A stretch of DNA of 64,000 nt from Flavobacteriales bacterium UBA974 (lineage in GTDB: Bacteria > Bacteroidota > Bacteroidia > Flavobacteriales_D > Sanyastnellaceae): NCBI GenBank assembly GCA_002292405.1, contig DBBW01000017.1:1-64000 (forward strand), written 5' to 3'. The notes below the pieces were generated by a model, which was given only the letters and a program-made list of their open reading frames with translations, ran no database searches and was not told the origin of the DNA. Positions 1 through 7,958 of this stretch are shown here, in pieces (positions within the stretch are counted from its first letter, which is position 1; the number at the start of each line of letters is the position of its first letter). The translations under genes and the position numbers were made by a program.

Positions 1-21
1 CAGGATCAAACTCTCCATTGT
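1..21 (-). rRNA. 16S ribosomal RNA, 5' end only
   Basis: The first 14 bases, read on the minus strand, match the universal 16S start sequence AGAGTTTGATCCTG (E. coli positions 8-21). Counting back about seven bases puts the mature 5' end near base 21. The gene runs leftward out of the window, so only its first ~20 nt are present. A promoter and leader lie just to the right, so this is the head of an rrn operon. Confidence 0.93.
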
Positions 22-338
22 AAGTTATAATCCATAATTGACTCTCAAAATAAAAATTAACGTTGGAACATCTTCTCCGAAAAGAAGATGTTAAAACTAT
101 CAGTAAGATAAATCTTACTCATAGACCTATCTCAATAAAGAGATAGGATTTGGGCTGCTGCATCAAGTCAAAGAACTTTATATTATATCAGCACCGAAGT
201 GCGTCACTAATTGCTCATTTCAAAGCGGACGGCAAAGGTAATACAGGATTTTAATTCTGCAACTTTAAAGCGATTTTTATTTCAACTTTATTAAGCCTTC
301 CGATTGTCAAAAAACTAGCCTTCCTTCGAAAGCGGGTG
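22..338 (-). promoter_or_regulatory. rRNA operon leader with boxA-like site and three hairpins
   Basis: This gene-free stretch lies between the rRNA promoter and 16S. On the minus strand, GTTCTTTGA (168-176) resembles the boxA antitermination element of rRNA leaders. Three perfect inverted repeats follow towards 16S: 126-147 (8 bp stem, 6 nt loop), 102-119 (7 bp, 4 nt loop) and 67-92 (10 bp, 6 nt loop). They could be RNase processing or antitermination structures. That role is inferred; the repeats and boxA-like match are visible directly. Confidence 0.7.
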
Positions 339-369
339 CAAATGTACAACAGCTTTTTCCCTAAGCAAA
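339..369 (-). promoter_or_regulatory. rRNA operon promoter
   Basis: On the minus strand TTTG (366-369) is followed after exactly 19 nt by TACATTTG (339-346). This matches the Bacteroidota vegetative promoter (-33 TTG, -7 TAnnTTTG). Transcription should start near base 332 and run through the leader into 16S. The -33 element sits about 10 nt beyond the stop codon of the SCO1-like gene, so the rrn operon has its own promoter. Confidence 0.8.
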
Positions 370-379
370 GGGATTGCTA

Positions 380-1036
380 TTATTTTTTAGGAGTTTCTTC
401 AAGTAGGCGCTGTAAGTCATAGTATAGTTGAGATACCTCTTTTTCTGATGTACCATCGTAGAATCCCCGGAGGCGTCCATCAGAATCTATAAGGATTACG
501 TTTTCAGTATGTACAAAGTCTTGATAACCACCATCTCCCTCATCCAGGCAAGCAAAATAACTTTTACGAGCTAAATTATAAATCTGAGCTTTGTCTCCAG
601 TTAGAAACCACCACTTAGAGGGATCGGCATCAAAGCTTTTGGCATAATCAAGGAGAACTGAAGCACTATCCGCTTGAGGTGTGACGGAGTGACTTAGTAT
701 ATGTACACCGGTAGGTAATTTATCGTGTATGAGAGATAAATTAGAGGTGAGGATAGGGCATATCGTTCTGCAGCGAGTAAAAAAGAAGTCGACAATTAGG
801 GTTTGGCCTGAAAGATCGAAAAGGGAAACCGTATCGCCCAGCTGATTAATTAAAGTGAAATCTAAGATTCGATGATCCTTTTCATGGAGCAAAGTGTGGT
901 CTACTAGTGCTGGATTAATCTGATAAGGTTGATAAATGGGCAATCGATCAGGTTGTTTCAAGTGAAAGAAATAGGTATATAGTATGGCGACTATTGCTAT
1001 TAAAGTAAAAATCGCGAAGTTATATTTAGTGCCCAT
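380..1036 (-). CDS. SCO1/SenC family copper chaperone / thiol protein
   Basis: A 218-residue protein with one N-terminal membrane helix (about residues 6-24) and a thioredoxin-like domain facing the periplasm. The SCO1 copper site is complete: C89 and C93 in CRTIC, and H176 in the VHTEN segment. The family delivers copper to the CuA site of cytochrome oxidase or keeps its cysteines reduced. The 3-nt gap to the upstream amidohydrolase gene suggests co-transcription. No oxidase gene lies in the window, so the partner is inferred. Whether it is a metallochaperone or a thiol reductase cannot be decided from sequence. Confidence 0.88.
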   Translation of the reverse strand: MGTKYNFAIFTLIAIVAILYTYFFHLKQPDRLPIYQPYQINPALVDHTLLHEKDHRILDFTLINQLGDTVSLFDLSGQTLIVDFFFTRCRTICPILTSNLSLIHDKLPTGVHILSHSVTPQADSASVLLDYAKSFDADPSKWWFLTGDKAQIYNLARKSYFACLDEGDGGYQDFVHTENVILIDSDGRLRGFYDGTSEKEVSQLYYDLQRLLEETPKK

Positions 1037-1039
1037 GAA

Positions 1040-2707
1040 TTATTTTTCAGAGTTATAAGTCTCGATGCCAGCAACGAAGGTGCGTAAAATCTTGGTGTCT
1101 AGAATTGATTCAGGTGGAGACGTCAGAAGATTCCTGTCTAATATTACTAAGTCAGCCCACTTACCTACTTCAAGTGATCCTAAAGATTCATCTTGAAAAT
1201 TAGCTATTGCAGCCCAAAGAGTCATTCCGTTTAATGCAGACTGGCGTGAGAGAGATTGATCTGTGTGGTAACCATCTTTTGGAAATCCATGTGAGTCTTT
1301 TCGTATCGTAGCGGCATAGAAGGTCTTAATAGGGTCAATATCTTCTACTGGCATGTCTGTACCTAAAGGTAGGAGACCCAATACCTGTTCGAGATCATTG
1401 TAAGCATAGGCGTGTCGGATTCTATTGCGGCCTAGGCGTTCGCCAGCCCAGTACATATCAGAAGTAGCATGGGTTGGTTGGACTGAAGGTATGATACTTG
1501 CTGATGAGAATAAAGGAAGATCTTCAGGTGTAACTACCTGAGCGTGCTCAATTCTCCATCGTTTATCGTTGTGACCACCAAGGATATCGTTGTAAATATT
1601 TAAAACATTTCGAACCGCCGAATCGCCTATACAGTGCGTGGCTACCTGGAATCCCAACTCATCAGCTCTTGTGAGATCGTTGTAAAAAACATCTGGATCT
1701 TGAAATATAAACCCCTTGTGATCGGGTCGATCTGTGTAGGGCTCGAGCAGTGCAGCACCACGAGAACCAAGAGAGCCGTCCATGTAGAATTTAAGGGAAC
1801 GTGCTATTAGTCTATCGGTCACGAAGGGGCCAATGGCGAATGTGGAATCTAAATTGGGGTGGGTTCCGCTAGCCATTGCTACTACGCGAATAGAAAGGGT
1901 GCCTGATTTATGCAGGGAGTCTATAAGCTGAATGTCGGAAACATCAAGACCTGCATCGACGATTGAGGTGAGACCGCGAGCGAAAAGATGCTTTTCAGCT
2001 TCTATGAGTGCTGAAATTTTTAACTTGGTGTCTAGAGGCGGAATTATGGCTATAAGAGAATCTGCTGCGCCGTCAATTAAAACACCTGTCGGGGTGCCGT
2101 CATTAAAGGTTAGCATCTCCCCTCCTTTTATTTGGCGAGTCTTTGAAAGGCCTGCCAATTTAAGGGCAGCTGAATTGGCCAGTAAGGCATGACCGTCAAT
2201 ACGTCGGATGGCGACCGGCCTTGATGGGAATAGCTCGTCTAGAAGGGTGAGAGTGGGGAAAGTGGCGGTGGACCAGTCTGTTTGGTCCCAACCTCTACCA
2301 GTAATCCAACCTGAGGGGTGATCCTCAGCAAATAACTCAACACGGTTGAGGACATCCTTATAAGAAGTGGTTCCTACAAGATCAACTGTGAGCAAGCTTA
2401 AAGCGTAACCGGTGAAGTGGGCGTGTGCGTCTATAAAGCCTGGGTATATGACCGCTTGTTTAAGGTCAATCTTATGATTTGATTTAAATGAATTCAGAAT
2501 TGCTCTCTCAGGGCCGGTTGCGATTATTACACCATCTAATATCGCGATGGCTAACGGTGTTACTTGTTGATCTGATCCATCACATGTAAGTGCTACAGCA
2601 TTATGCAATATTAAATCTGCCTTTTGAGATTTAAAGTTGCAAGAAAAAAGAATAAGAGCAACAATGGTATAAAATAGTGGATGTAGTTTATTTTGAAAAA
2701 AAATCAT
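1040..2707 (-). CDS. Amidohydrolase (YtcJ-like), predicted lipoprotein
   Basis: A metal-dependent amidohydrolase with N-terminal beta domain, DAHAH metal motif and TIM barrel, as in the YtcJ/amidohydrolase-3 family, which acts on amide or ester substrates that are mostly unknown. The reading frame stays open to 2779, but I place the start at 2707. From there the protein begins with a short basic segment, a hydrophobic helix and a lipobox LFSC, so it is probably a membrane-anchored lipoprotein of 555 residues. The longer version would bury the signal peptide behind 24 polar residues. It lies 3 nt upstream of the SCO1-like gene. Substrate unknown. Confidence 0.85.
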   Translation of the reverse strand: MIFFQNKLHPLFYTIVALILFSCNFKSQKADLILHNAVALTCDGSDQQVTPLAIAILDGVIIATGPERAILNSFKSNHKIDLKQAVIYPGFIDAHAHFTGYALSLLTVDLVGTTSYKDVLNRVELFAEDHPSGWITGRGWDQTDWSTATFPTLTLLDELFPSRPVAIRRIDGHALLANSAALKLAGLSKTRQIKGGEMLTFNDGTPTGVLIDGAADSLIAIIPPLDTKLKISALIEAEKHLFARGLTSIVDAGLDVSDIQLIDSLHKSGTLSIRVVAMASGTHPNLDSTFAIGPFVTDRLIARSLKFYMDGSLGSRGAALLEPYTDRPDHKGFIFQDPDVFYNDLTRADELGFQVATHCIGDSAVRNVLNIYNDILGGHNDKRWRIEHAQVVTPEDLPLFSSASIIPSVQPTHATSDMYWAGERLGRNRIRHAYAYNDLEQVLGLLPLGTDMPVEDIDPIKTFYAATIRKDSHGFPKDGYHTDQSLSRQSALNGMTLWAAIANFQDESLGSLEVGKWADLVILDRNLLTSPPESILDTKILRTFVAGIETYNSEK

Positions 2708-2794
2708 TTTTATTAAAGGATGAAGACCTCGATCGTTGTCTTGCAAATATGACAAACTATTCACTAAATTCGTAAACATTTTAAAACCAAAAAT

Positions 2795-3676
2795 ATGCTA
2801 TATACAGTACGCCATTTTCTTACTGCTGCAGGAGTTCTTGTAACTACTTTTATGTCTGCACAGACAGTAACTCACACAATTGCCGAGGTTCAAGGAGAGC
2901 TTTTCTCATCTCCATTGATTGAACAAGTAGTTACTGTCCAAGGAGTTATCACATCTGCAAGTGATTACAGCTATTTCATACAAGATGGATCCGGACCTTG
3001 GAATGGAGTCTACGTATACGATAACACAAATCTACCTGCTGTAGGAGATAACGTAATACTACAAGGACAAGTGATTGAATATTACGACCTCACTGAGATT
3101 ACGAATATTACTTATTTTGAAACTGTAAGCTCAGGAAATGATCTACCGGCGGCAGTTGACCTCACGACTGGATTTATTGGAACATCAGGAGAACCTTACG
3201 AAGGATGTCTAGTAAAGATAACAAATGCAGCTTGTACGAATACAGACCTGGGATTCGGTGATGCATATTTTGATGACGGATCTGGAGATTGTATGATTGA
3301 CGATATGCTTTACACTCCCGAACCAGCTTGGGTACTCGGTGAATACTACTCTGTTACTGGTGTTCTTACATATACATATGAAGAGTATAAGATAGAACCA
3401 AGCAGTGCTGCCGATGTAAGTATTGGGATGGCGTTAGGGTCAATAGAAGTTTCCGTTATTCATATTTATCCAAACCCAACCGTTGATGTTTTAAACTTCA
3501 GGTTGAACTCAAATGCAAAGGCCTACGTATATGATACGAATGGTCGTCTTGTGCTCACACAAGATGTTGCATCTGGAGAAGTAAACATAGATGTAAGTGG
3601 ATTACGCCATGGTACATACAGAATTGATTGTGTTTCTCAAACCTCAATAATGAGGGCCAATTTCGTGAAGCAGTAA
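2795..3676 (+). CDS. Secreted OB-fold protein with T9SS sorting domain
   Basis: A 293-residue secreted protein. It has a signal peptide (about 1-22, ending MSAQ), then an OB-fold nucleic-acid-binding-like domain of the type fused to extracellular nucleases (VQGVIT, YFIQDGSG, GVYVYD motifs, about 45-205). The C-terminal ~75 residues are a type A T9SS sorting domain, starting at IYPNPT and containing the VYDTNGR strand. No catalytic nuclease domain is present, so it is probably a binding or accessory protein rather than an enzyme. It is divergent from the amidohydrolase and ends 3 nt from the convergent methyltransferase gene. Confidence 0.85.
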   Translation: MLYTVRHFLTAAGVLVTTFMSAQTVTHTIAEVQGELFSSPLIEQVVTVQGVITSASDYSYFIQDGSGPWNGVYVYDNTNLPAVGDNVILQGQVIEYYDLTEITNITYFETVSSGNDLPAAVDLTTGFIGTSGEPYEGCLVKITNAACTNTDLGFGDAYFDDGSGDCMIDDMLYTPEPAWVLGEYYSVTGVLTYTYEEYKIEPSSAADVSIGMALGSIEVSVIHIYPNPTVDVLNFRLNSNAKAYVYDTNGRLVLTQDVASGEVNIDVSGLRHGTYRIDCVSQTSIMRANFVKQ

Positions 3677-3679
3677 CTC

Positions 3680-4858
3680 TTACCCCTTATCGTTATCCGC
3701 GTAGCGAGAGCCCGCGTATAACTCATATCCTAGCCACCGACATTCTAAAGGGCCATTGTGCACTTTGTGTCGGTGGTTACTTTTTAAGCCTATATGCTTA
3801 ATTGCCTCAGGATTGGAAGAAATAATCCAAGCCTTAAATCCTGGCCAATGAAACTTGAGTCGATCGCCCATAGCGCCGTACATCTCATCGATATCTTCAG
3901 GCTCCATACGTTCTCCATAAGGAGGATTGAGAACTACCATCCCTCCCTCAGTTGTATTGGGTTCTGATTTAAAGAAGTCAACAAGAGATACTGTTACATC
4001 GTGAGAAGTAAGATCAAGTTGAGATAGAGCATATTTAGTTTGGGACATCGCATCCGGATTGATATCCGAAGCATAAATATTTGTGGGAATAGGCTCATTA
4101 AATTCCATGGCTTCGTCACGAATAGTCATCCAAGCAGTTCGATTGAAGTTTTTCCACTCCATAAATGCGAAGTGAGAACGATTCGCTTGAACAGGGAGGC
4201 CTGAAGCCCAAAGTGCAGCTTCACATGTGAAGGTTCCTGATCCACACATAGGGTCATAAAGGGTAATTCCAGGTTCCCATCCGCTAAGAGCTAAAAGACC
4301 TGCGGCCAGGACTTCGTTTAAAGGTGCAATCGCCTTACGTGATCTATATCCTCTTCTAGATAGTGGCTCTCCACAAGCATCAAGAGAAATAGTGACGTCT
4401 TGTTTACTAATATGAAGGTGAATTCTAGCATCTGGATTGTCTCTATCGACTGATGGCCTCTCTCCAGTCTTAGCTCTGAATCTATCCACTATTGCATCCT
4501 TGAGACGTAAAGTGGCGAACTGATCGTGCTTAAAATAATCTGAATAAATGGTCGAGTCTATTGTGAATGAACCATCTTGATTCATGATATCTTCCCAAGA
4601 TTTTCTAGCAGCAAGTTTGTAAAGCTCATCTGTATGATTTGCTTGAAACTGATATAAAACACGAAGGACTTTTAAAGTAAAGCGAGCATGCATGCAATGA
4701 CGGTACATCACCTCAGCAGTTGCAGTAAATCCAACCCCTCTCCTACCTAATTTAATTTCAGTTGCCCCGTGCACTTTTAACTCATTTGCAACAAGCTGTT
4801 CTAAACCAGAAAGAGTTTTTGCATGGTATTTAGCTGTGGGTACGTTGGGAGTATTCAT
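3680..4858 (-). CDS. THUMP-domain RNA methyltransferase (RlmL/YpsC-like)
   Basis: A 392-residue protein with an N-terminal THUMP RNA-binding domain (about 10-160) and a class I SAM-dependent methyltransferase domain. The SAM-binding motif DPMCGSGTF is at 202-210 and the catalytic NPPY motif, typical of exocyclic-amine N-methylation, is at 311-314. This matches the single-domain homologues of the N-terminal half of RlmL, which make m2G in 23S rRNA. Length is normal for the short form. The exact target guanosine is inferred from family. Confidence 0.9.
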   Translation of the reverse strand: MNTPNVPTAKYHAKTLSGLEQLVANELKVHGATEIKLGRRGVGFTATAEVMYRHCMHARFTLKVLRVLYQFQANHTDELYKLAARKSWEDIMNQDGSFTIDSTIYSDYFKHDQFATLRLKDAIVDRFRAKTGERPSVDRDNPDARIHLHISKQDVTISLDACGEPLSRRGYRSRKAIAPLNEVLAAGLLALSGWEPGITLYDPMCGSGTFTCEAALWASGLPVQANRSHFAFMEWKNFNRTAWMTIRDEAMEFNEPIPTNIYASDINPDAMSQTKYALSQLDLTSHDVTVSLVDFFKSEPNTTEGGMVVLNPPYGERMEPEDIDEMYGAMGDRLKFHWPGFKAWIISSNPEAIKHIGLKSNHRHKVHNGPLECRWLGYELYAGSRYADNDKG

Positions 4859-4895
4859 TTTATATGACTTCTTAAATCTAACTTTATAAATGGGA

Positions 4896-5243
4896 TTATC
4901 CTCCCTTCAGTTTCACTAAATATCCGTCTTTTTCTAATCTTGAAACAACTTTATCTCTTTGATCTCCTTGGATTAGAACGCACCCCTCTTTAACTGTTCC
5001 TCCAACCCCGCACATTACTTTAAGATCTTTACCTAGTTGTAGCAATTCAGAAGCAGGACCGTTGAATCCTTCAACAACAGTCACAGGCTTACCCGCTCTT
5101 TGTTTGCGATCAAGACTAACGTAAAGTTTACAATCAGCAGGCGTCCAAGAAGAATCATCTTCCTCTTGGTTTTCATCATCAAAGCTCATGCTAGAATTCG
5201 TACTAAATACCAATCCATCGTTATTGCGTCGTCGTTTTGCCAT
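4896..5243 (-). CDS. SUI1/YciH-like translation initiation factor
   Basis: An eIF1/SUI1 fold protein (YciH family), thought to influence start-codon selection. The C-terminal half has the conserved KVMCGVGGTVKEG loop, then LIQGDQRD. The frame extends to 5288, but the start at 5243 gives MAKRRRN, the usual beginning for this family, and 115 residues of normal length. The longer start would overlap the divergent O-methyltransferase start by 2 nt. It lies 37 nt upstream of the THUMP methyltransferase, so the two translation-related genes may be co-transcribed. Confidence 0.9.
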   Translation of the reverse strand: MAKRRRNNDGLVFSTNSSMSFDDENQEEDDSSWTPADCKLYVSLDRKQRAGKPVTVVEGFNGPASELLQLGKDLKVMCGVGGTVKEGCVLIQGDQRDKVVSRLEKDGYLVKLKGG

Positions 5244-5286
5244 CTTGTTTGCAAATATTGCGCAAGGTACGAGGTAGATTTGCTGC

Positions 5287-5940
5287 ATGGCACATTTCGA
5301 GGACCCAACAAATGAATATTCGACAGTTCATTCTTCTTCTGAGGGAGAGGTGTTATCTAGATTGAGAAGGGCTACATGGCTTTCAACAACAAAACCTCAG
5401 ATGTTAAGTGATCCTATTCAGGGTAGGTTTTTAGCGATAATAAGTAAAATGATCAAGCCTGTGAGGATTTTAGAGTTGGGTACGTTTACCGGATATTCTA
5501 CGATATGTCTGTCTGAAGGTCTTGAGAAAGAAGGCGTTATTGATACTGTAGAGATTAATGATGAGCTCCAAGAGATTCATGAAAAGTACTTTAAAGAAGC
5601 GGGGATTAGAGAAGTCGTGAAAAGGCATTACGGACACGCCCTTGAAATTATGAAGCGTGGAGAGATTGAGGGTCCTTATGATTTGGTTTGGATTGATGCA
5701 GATAAGGAACACCAAATAGAATATGTAGAGTTTGCTATTTCTAAGCTGAAAACTGGTGGATGGCTCCTGATCGATAATGTCATTTGGGGCGGGTCTGTGT
5801 TCGATAAGCAGAAATTGAATAAAGCTGATTCTGGAGCGTCAAGAATACACAGACTTAATCAGTATATCGTTGAATGCAAAAAGGTGGAGAATGTACTTAT
5901 CCCGGTTTGGGATGGATTACAGGTATTAAGGAAAATCTAA
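5287..5940 (+). CDS. SAM-dependent O-methyltransferase (CCoAOMT-like)
   Basis: A 217-residue class I methyltransferase of the caffeoyl-CoA O-methyltransferase family. The SAM motif ILELGTFTGYST lies at about 58-69, and VWIDADKEH carries the metal and substrate-binding acidic residues. These cation-dependent enzymes methylate catechol-type hydroxyls, but the bacterial substrates are mostly unknown. It starts only 43 nt from the divergent SUI1 gene, so the two promoters must overlap. Its stop overlaps the convergent sucC stop by 4 nt. Confidence 0.88.
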   Translation: MAHFEDPTNEYSTVHSSSEGEVLSRLRRATWLSTTKPQMLSDPIQGRFLAIISKMIKPVRILELGTFTGYSTICLSEGLEKEGVIDTVEINDELQEIHEKYFKEAGIREVVKRHYGHALEIMKRGEIEGPYDLVWIDADKEHQIEYVEFAISKLKTGGWLLIDNVIWGGSVFDKQKLNKADSGASRIHRLNQYIVECKKVENVLIPVWDGLQVLRKI

Positions 5941-7148
5941 GCTACAACGGCAGCTACCGCATCAGCAGCCTCTTGAAGTAGGATAACCGAAGTCACTTCG
6001 AGGCCAGACTCATCCATCAGTTTCTTCGCCTCCATAGCATTGGTTCCTTGGAGACGTACAATGATAGGAACGTCTATGTTTTCCATGTTCTTGTATGCAT
6101 CGACAACTCCTTGAGCAACGCGATCGCAACGAACGATGCCACCGAAGATGTTAACTAGGATCGCTTTAACCGCTTTGTCTTGTAGAATTATTCTGAAAGC
6201 TTGCTCAACACGTGTAGCATCTGCAGTTCCTCCAACGTCTAAGAAGTTAGCAGGCTCTCCTCCGCTAAGCTTGATGATATCCATGGTAGCCATAGCGAGT
6301 CCAGCACCGTTCACCATACATCCTACGTTTCCATTGAGTTTTACATAGTTAAGACCGATTTTATCAGCTTCTAATTCTGTTGGATCTTCCTCTGATATAT
6401 CACGCATAGCAGCGTAGTCCGGATGGCGGTAAAGGGCATTATCGTCAAGACTAACTTTAGAATCGACAGCAATGATTTTATTGTCTGATGTCTTTAGGAC
6501 AGGGTTGATCTCAAACATTGAAGCATCACACCCTACGTATGCGTCGTACAACTTGAAAATGAACTTAGACATTTGCTTGTACGCCATTCCGCTTAAGCCT
6601 AAGTTGAAAGCTATACGACGAGCTTGGAAGCCCTGAAGGCCTACTCCTGGATCTATCGTCTCTGTGTATATAAGGTGTGGTGTCTTTTCCGCAACAGCCT
6701 CAATATCCATTCCACCTTCAGGAGAATACATGATCATGTTTTTTTCTGAAGATCTATCAAGGAGAACTGATACATAAAACTCCTCTGTCTCGGATTCTCC
6801 TGGATAGTATACATCTTGAGCAACAAGGACTTTATGTACCATCTTACCTTCAGCTGAAGTCTGTGCAGTAACGAGGTGACCTCCAAGGATACCTGAAGCG
6901 ATATCTTTTACTTTGTCTATGCCTTTCGCGAGGACTACTCCATGCGATCCAGTCTCAGTGACTGTTCCTTTCCCACGACCACCTGCATGGATTTGGGCTT
7001 TAAGGACAAACCACTCAGTGCCCGTCTTCTCAGCTAACTTTAAAGCAGCTGCGTGAGCCGCTTCAGCTGAATCAGCAACTAACCCTTCTTGAATGGCAAC
7101 TCCAAAACTATTGAGTATTGTTTTTCCCTGATATTCGTGCAGATTCAT
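5937..7148 (-). CDS. sucC: Succinyl-CoA ligase (ADP/GDP-forming) subunit beta
   Basis: The beta subunit of the TCA-cycle enzyme that makes succinate and ATP/GTP from succinyl-CoA. At 403 residues it is full length. It begins MNLHEYQGK, has the N-terminal ATP-grasp domain with AGGRGKG, and ends with the CoA-ligase domain carrying LDVGGTAD and the NIFGGIVRCD loop. The alpha subunit gene sucD is not in the window, so the subunits are encoded apart here. A TAACTTTG -7 element lies upstream. Confidence 0.97.
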   Translation of the reverse strand: MNLHEYQGKTILNSFGVAIQEGLVADSAEAAHAAALKLAEKTGTEWFVLKAQIHAGGRGKGTVTETGSHGVVLAKGIDKVKDIASGILGGHLVTAQTSAEGKMVHKVLVAQDVYYPGESETEEFYVSVLLDRSSEKNMIMYSPEGGMDIEAVAEKTPHLIYTETIDPGVGLQGFQARRIAFNLGLSGMAYKQMSKFIFKLYDAYVGCDASMFEINPVLKTSDNKIIAVDSKVSLDDNALYRHPDYAAMRDISEEDPTELEADKIGLNYVKLNGNVGCMVNGAGLAMATMDIIKLSGGEPANFLDVGGTADATRVEQAFRIILQDKAVKAILVNIFGGIVRCDRVAQGVVDAYKNMENIDVPIIVRLQGTNAMEAKKLMDESGLEVTSVILLQEAADAVAAVVA

Positions 7149-7180
7149 ATTCTAGCTTATAAGAGATGATTTTTCAGACG

Positions 7181-7188
7181 CAAAGTTA
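7181..7188 (-). promoter_or_regulatory. Putative sucC promoter (-7 element)
   Basis: TAACTTTG on the minus strand matches the Bacteroidota -7 consensus TAnnTTTG and lies 33 nt upstream of the sucC start codon. I see no TTG at the expected -33 distance, so only half of the promoter is supported. Confidence 0.45.
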
Positions 7189-7223
7189 GTCAATTTTCGA
7201 AGGTTGAGTGCTAGATTGCACAC

Positions 7224-7877
7224 GTGATTAAAGTAAATAAAATTCAGAAGTCATTTGGGGACCTCGAAGTACTAAAGGGCATTACAATAAATGTGGCTAA
7301 AGGCGAAGTGGTGAGCATCGTAGGAGCATCGGGAGCCGGTAAAACAACTTTACTACAAATCCTAGGTACGCTTGATTCTCCATCTTATGGAGAGCTTGTT
7401 ATTTCAGGCCAAACAGTCTCTAATTTATCTAGAACTGGGCTGGCAAACTTTAGAAATAAACATATAGGATTTGTTTTTCAATTCCATCGATTACTACCTG
7501 AATTTACAGCATTAGAAAACGTAATGATGCCAGCATGGATTGCTGGTGTTAAAGATGCTGAAGCGAAAAAACGTGGAATGGAATTACTCTCTGAGTTAGG
7601 ACTTGCTGACAGAGAGATGCATTTACCTTCAGAGTTATCAGGAGGTGAACAGCAACGGGTAGCTGTGGCGAGAGCTCTTATGAATAAACCTGATGTGTTA
7701 CTTGCAGATGAGCCTTCTGGAAATTTAGATTCTGAAAATGCCGGAGTGCTTCACGATTTGTTTTTTGAACTTAGAGATAAGCTTGGACTTACCGTAATTA
7801 TAGTCACCCACAACGAGAATCTTGCCGCAAGAGCAGACAGAACATTAAGGATGGCTGATGGGGTCATTGTTTCGTAA
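7224..7877 (+). CDS. LolD-like ABC transporter ATPase
   Basis: A 217-residue ATP-binding subunit of the LolD/MacB type, which in LolCDE drives release of outer-membrane lipoproteins from the inner membrane. Walker [10 protein letters not shown] is at 34-42, Q-loop at 85-93, signature LSGGEQ at 138-143 and Walker B VLLADEP at 158-164. The start is GTG, giving [12 protein letters not shown]. No permease gene is adjacent, so its LolC/LolE-type partner is encoded elsewhere. LolD is the best call; MacB- or FtsE-like roles are possible. Confidence 0.85.
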   Translation: MIKVNKIQKSFGDLEVLKGITINVAKGEVVSIVGASGAGKTTLLQILGTLDSPSYGELVISGQTVSNLSRTGLANFRNKHIGFVFQFHRLLPEFTALENVMMPAWIAGVKDAEAKKRGMELLSELGLADREMHLPSELSGGEQQRVAVARALMNKPDVLLADEPSGNLDSENAGVLHDLFFELRDKLGLTVIIVTHNENLAARADRTLRMADGVIVS

Positions 7878-7958
7878 ATTAGAGATTAGTTGCTCAAATG
7901 TTCTTAATTTTAGACGCAAACTATTTTTACTGTACTCATTCTACAATACTAAAATCAA

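Noticed and set aside
1932..2192. Plus-strand frame inside the amidohydrolase gene
   Set aside because: It is antisense to a well-supported gene and has no recognisable domain.
5244..5288. Longer SUI1 protein starting at 5288
   Set aside because: The extra 15 residues do not match the family and would overlap the divergent O-methyltransferase start; MAKRRRN at 5243 fits better.
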